DNA of 64,000 nt, from assembly GCA_024180945.1 (NCBI GenBank), contig JAKSGN010000038.1, positions 1,240,001-1,304,000 on the forward strand, given 5' to 3'. Shown here in pieces: positions 63,191-64,000 of this stretch. Position numbers and translations under genes: made by a program. This DNA comes from Macrophomina tecta. Lineage: Eukaryota > Ascomycota > Dothideomycetes > Botryosphaeriales > Botryosphaeriaceae. The notes beneath the pieces are model-generated. The model did no database searches. It had not been told where the DNA came from and saw nothing but the letters and a program-made list of their open reading frames with translations. Position 1 is the first letter of the stretch; each line of letters starts with the position of its first letter.

Positions 63191-64000
63191 GAGGAACGCG
63201 GGAGTGGAAGCGGCGGGCTTCGTTGCGGCCGGTCGACGTTGACGTTGGGGACCCAAGCCTTAGTACTGTGCACAGAAGAAGTCGGGGTCAAGTTACATGT
63301 TGGGTGGTGGCGTGGGTCGCCGGGATGACTGTTCGCGAGAGCCTTCACCGATGACGCCTGCCTGATCTCGGCTGCTTATCTTATCACCTCTCCCTGACTC
63401 TCAACACCAACCACTCCAAACGCCTTCCTGTCTCGTTGCCCTTCGTTTGCTCGCTCATTTTCCTCGCCTGAATCTTCGCCCTCTTTTCCACTTGAGCGTT
63501 CTAAAAGCCTCTGACGAGTTCATCGCCGACATGAAGAAAAGCAAATGTCTAGGGGTGTTTTACCCACCCGTCCAGCGTGAGCAGGTGAATCATCGCTTAT
63601 GAAAGACTGAGGCAGCCATGCAAATACGAACGCTTACAGCTCCTTCTGACTCCTACCTTTGGCTGCCTGCCTCGGCCCACTTCAAAGTTTTTAGGGGGAG
63701 AGGAGTTCTCGCCATCTCCACCAGAGCTCGGAATCGAGTCTTTCCGTTCAGCAGATGCCGTGCCTCTCATCACTTGCATCTCTCGTATTTGTGCGTCTGC
63801 AATGACTTCAATCCTTGCAAGCACGTGGCTATTTGCGACGGGATGAATCGCGAAGATAGCCGATCGCTGCCTTGTTGATTCGCAGAGGTGCTCACATCCA
63901 AAAGCCAAGAATGGAACGAGTATCCTGACCTATCAAGTCGCCGCTTCATGTTTGTAATTTCCCACGGAGTTCGGAGCCCAGTCCGTGGGATATGAGGCTG
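63191..64000. other. upstream region and right edge, no gene supported
   Basis: Promoter region of the LRR gene on the minus strand. A plus-strand ATG at 63530 opens a short frame, and others follow to the window edge, but nothing allows a reliable model. A gene starting here and running off the window cannot be excluded. Confidence 0.3.

Noticed and set aside
1..64000. Transposons, CRISPR arrays, tRNA or rRNA genes, and secondary-metabolite clusters
   Set aside because: No terminal inverted repeats with a transposase, no direct-repeat arrays with unique spacers, no cloverleaf, and no polyketide or peptide synthetase gene were found.

Overview
The window looks like a filamentous ascomycete (Pezizomycotina) chromosome. 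Genes are split by short introns, mostly 48-135 nt with GT...CTRAY...AG signals. There is little repeat content, both strands are used with no operon logic, and several families are typical of these fungi: a BYS1-domain protein, a MARVEL protein, PFA5, an ECM4-type reductase, a FEN2-like permease, a chloroperoxidase and F-box proteins. A Dothideomycete or Eurotiomycete is my guess; the sequence alone does not settle the class. Exon joins below were read by eye from splice signals and frame continuity and have no transcript support.

Left part (1-17.6 kb): the 5' end of a STRAP-type WD40 gene (minus); a BYS1-domain secreted protein broken by one in-frame TAG; a decayed CorA-like fragment; an acidic/basic nuclear-type protein divergent from methylcrotonoyl-CoA carboxylase alpha (leucine catabolism, mitochondrion); an SDR oxidoreductase; a GFA-type zinc protein; a 40-residue peptide gene ending in a CaaX box (14.1 kb); and an N2227/carnosine N-methyltransferase-like enzyme.

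Middle part (18-45 kb): an MscS-type mechanosensitive channel with an EF-hand; a secreted heme peroxidase with a Cys-rich tail; a two-exon protein of unknown function; a MARVEL membrane protein; a URE2/GTT-like glutathione transferase; a steryl-ester/acid lipase; a small protein with two Cys-rich modules; PET191 (complex IV assembly) divergent from a PFA5 palmitoyltransferase; and a carboxymuconolactone-decarboxylase-like protein.

Right part (45-64 kb): a secreted calcineurin-like phosphoesterase/5'-nucleotidase-like protein; a glutathionyl-hydroquinone reductase (ECM4); a ten-exon FEN2/DAL5-like permease with a 14-nt micro-exon; a heme-thiolate chloroperoxidase-like secreted enzyme; a low-complexity protein with about 15 TEK repeats and an in-frame TAG; an F-box-like gene with apparent frameshifts; and a leucine-rich hypothetical protein.

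The genes form no single pathway. The item most worth follow-up is the 40-residue peptide at 14052-14174. It ends in CVVM, starts M-P-G-S-T, is rich in Cys, and has a well-formed intron just upstream of its ATG. This is the layout of an a-factor-like lipopeptide mating pheromone precursor, and gene callers with a length cutoff would miss it. A second theme is broken reading frames: in-frame stops in three loci and likely frameshifts in two others.
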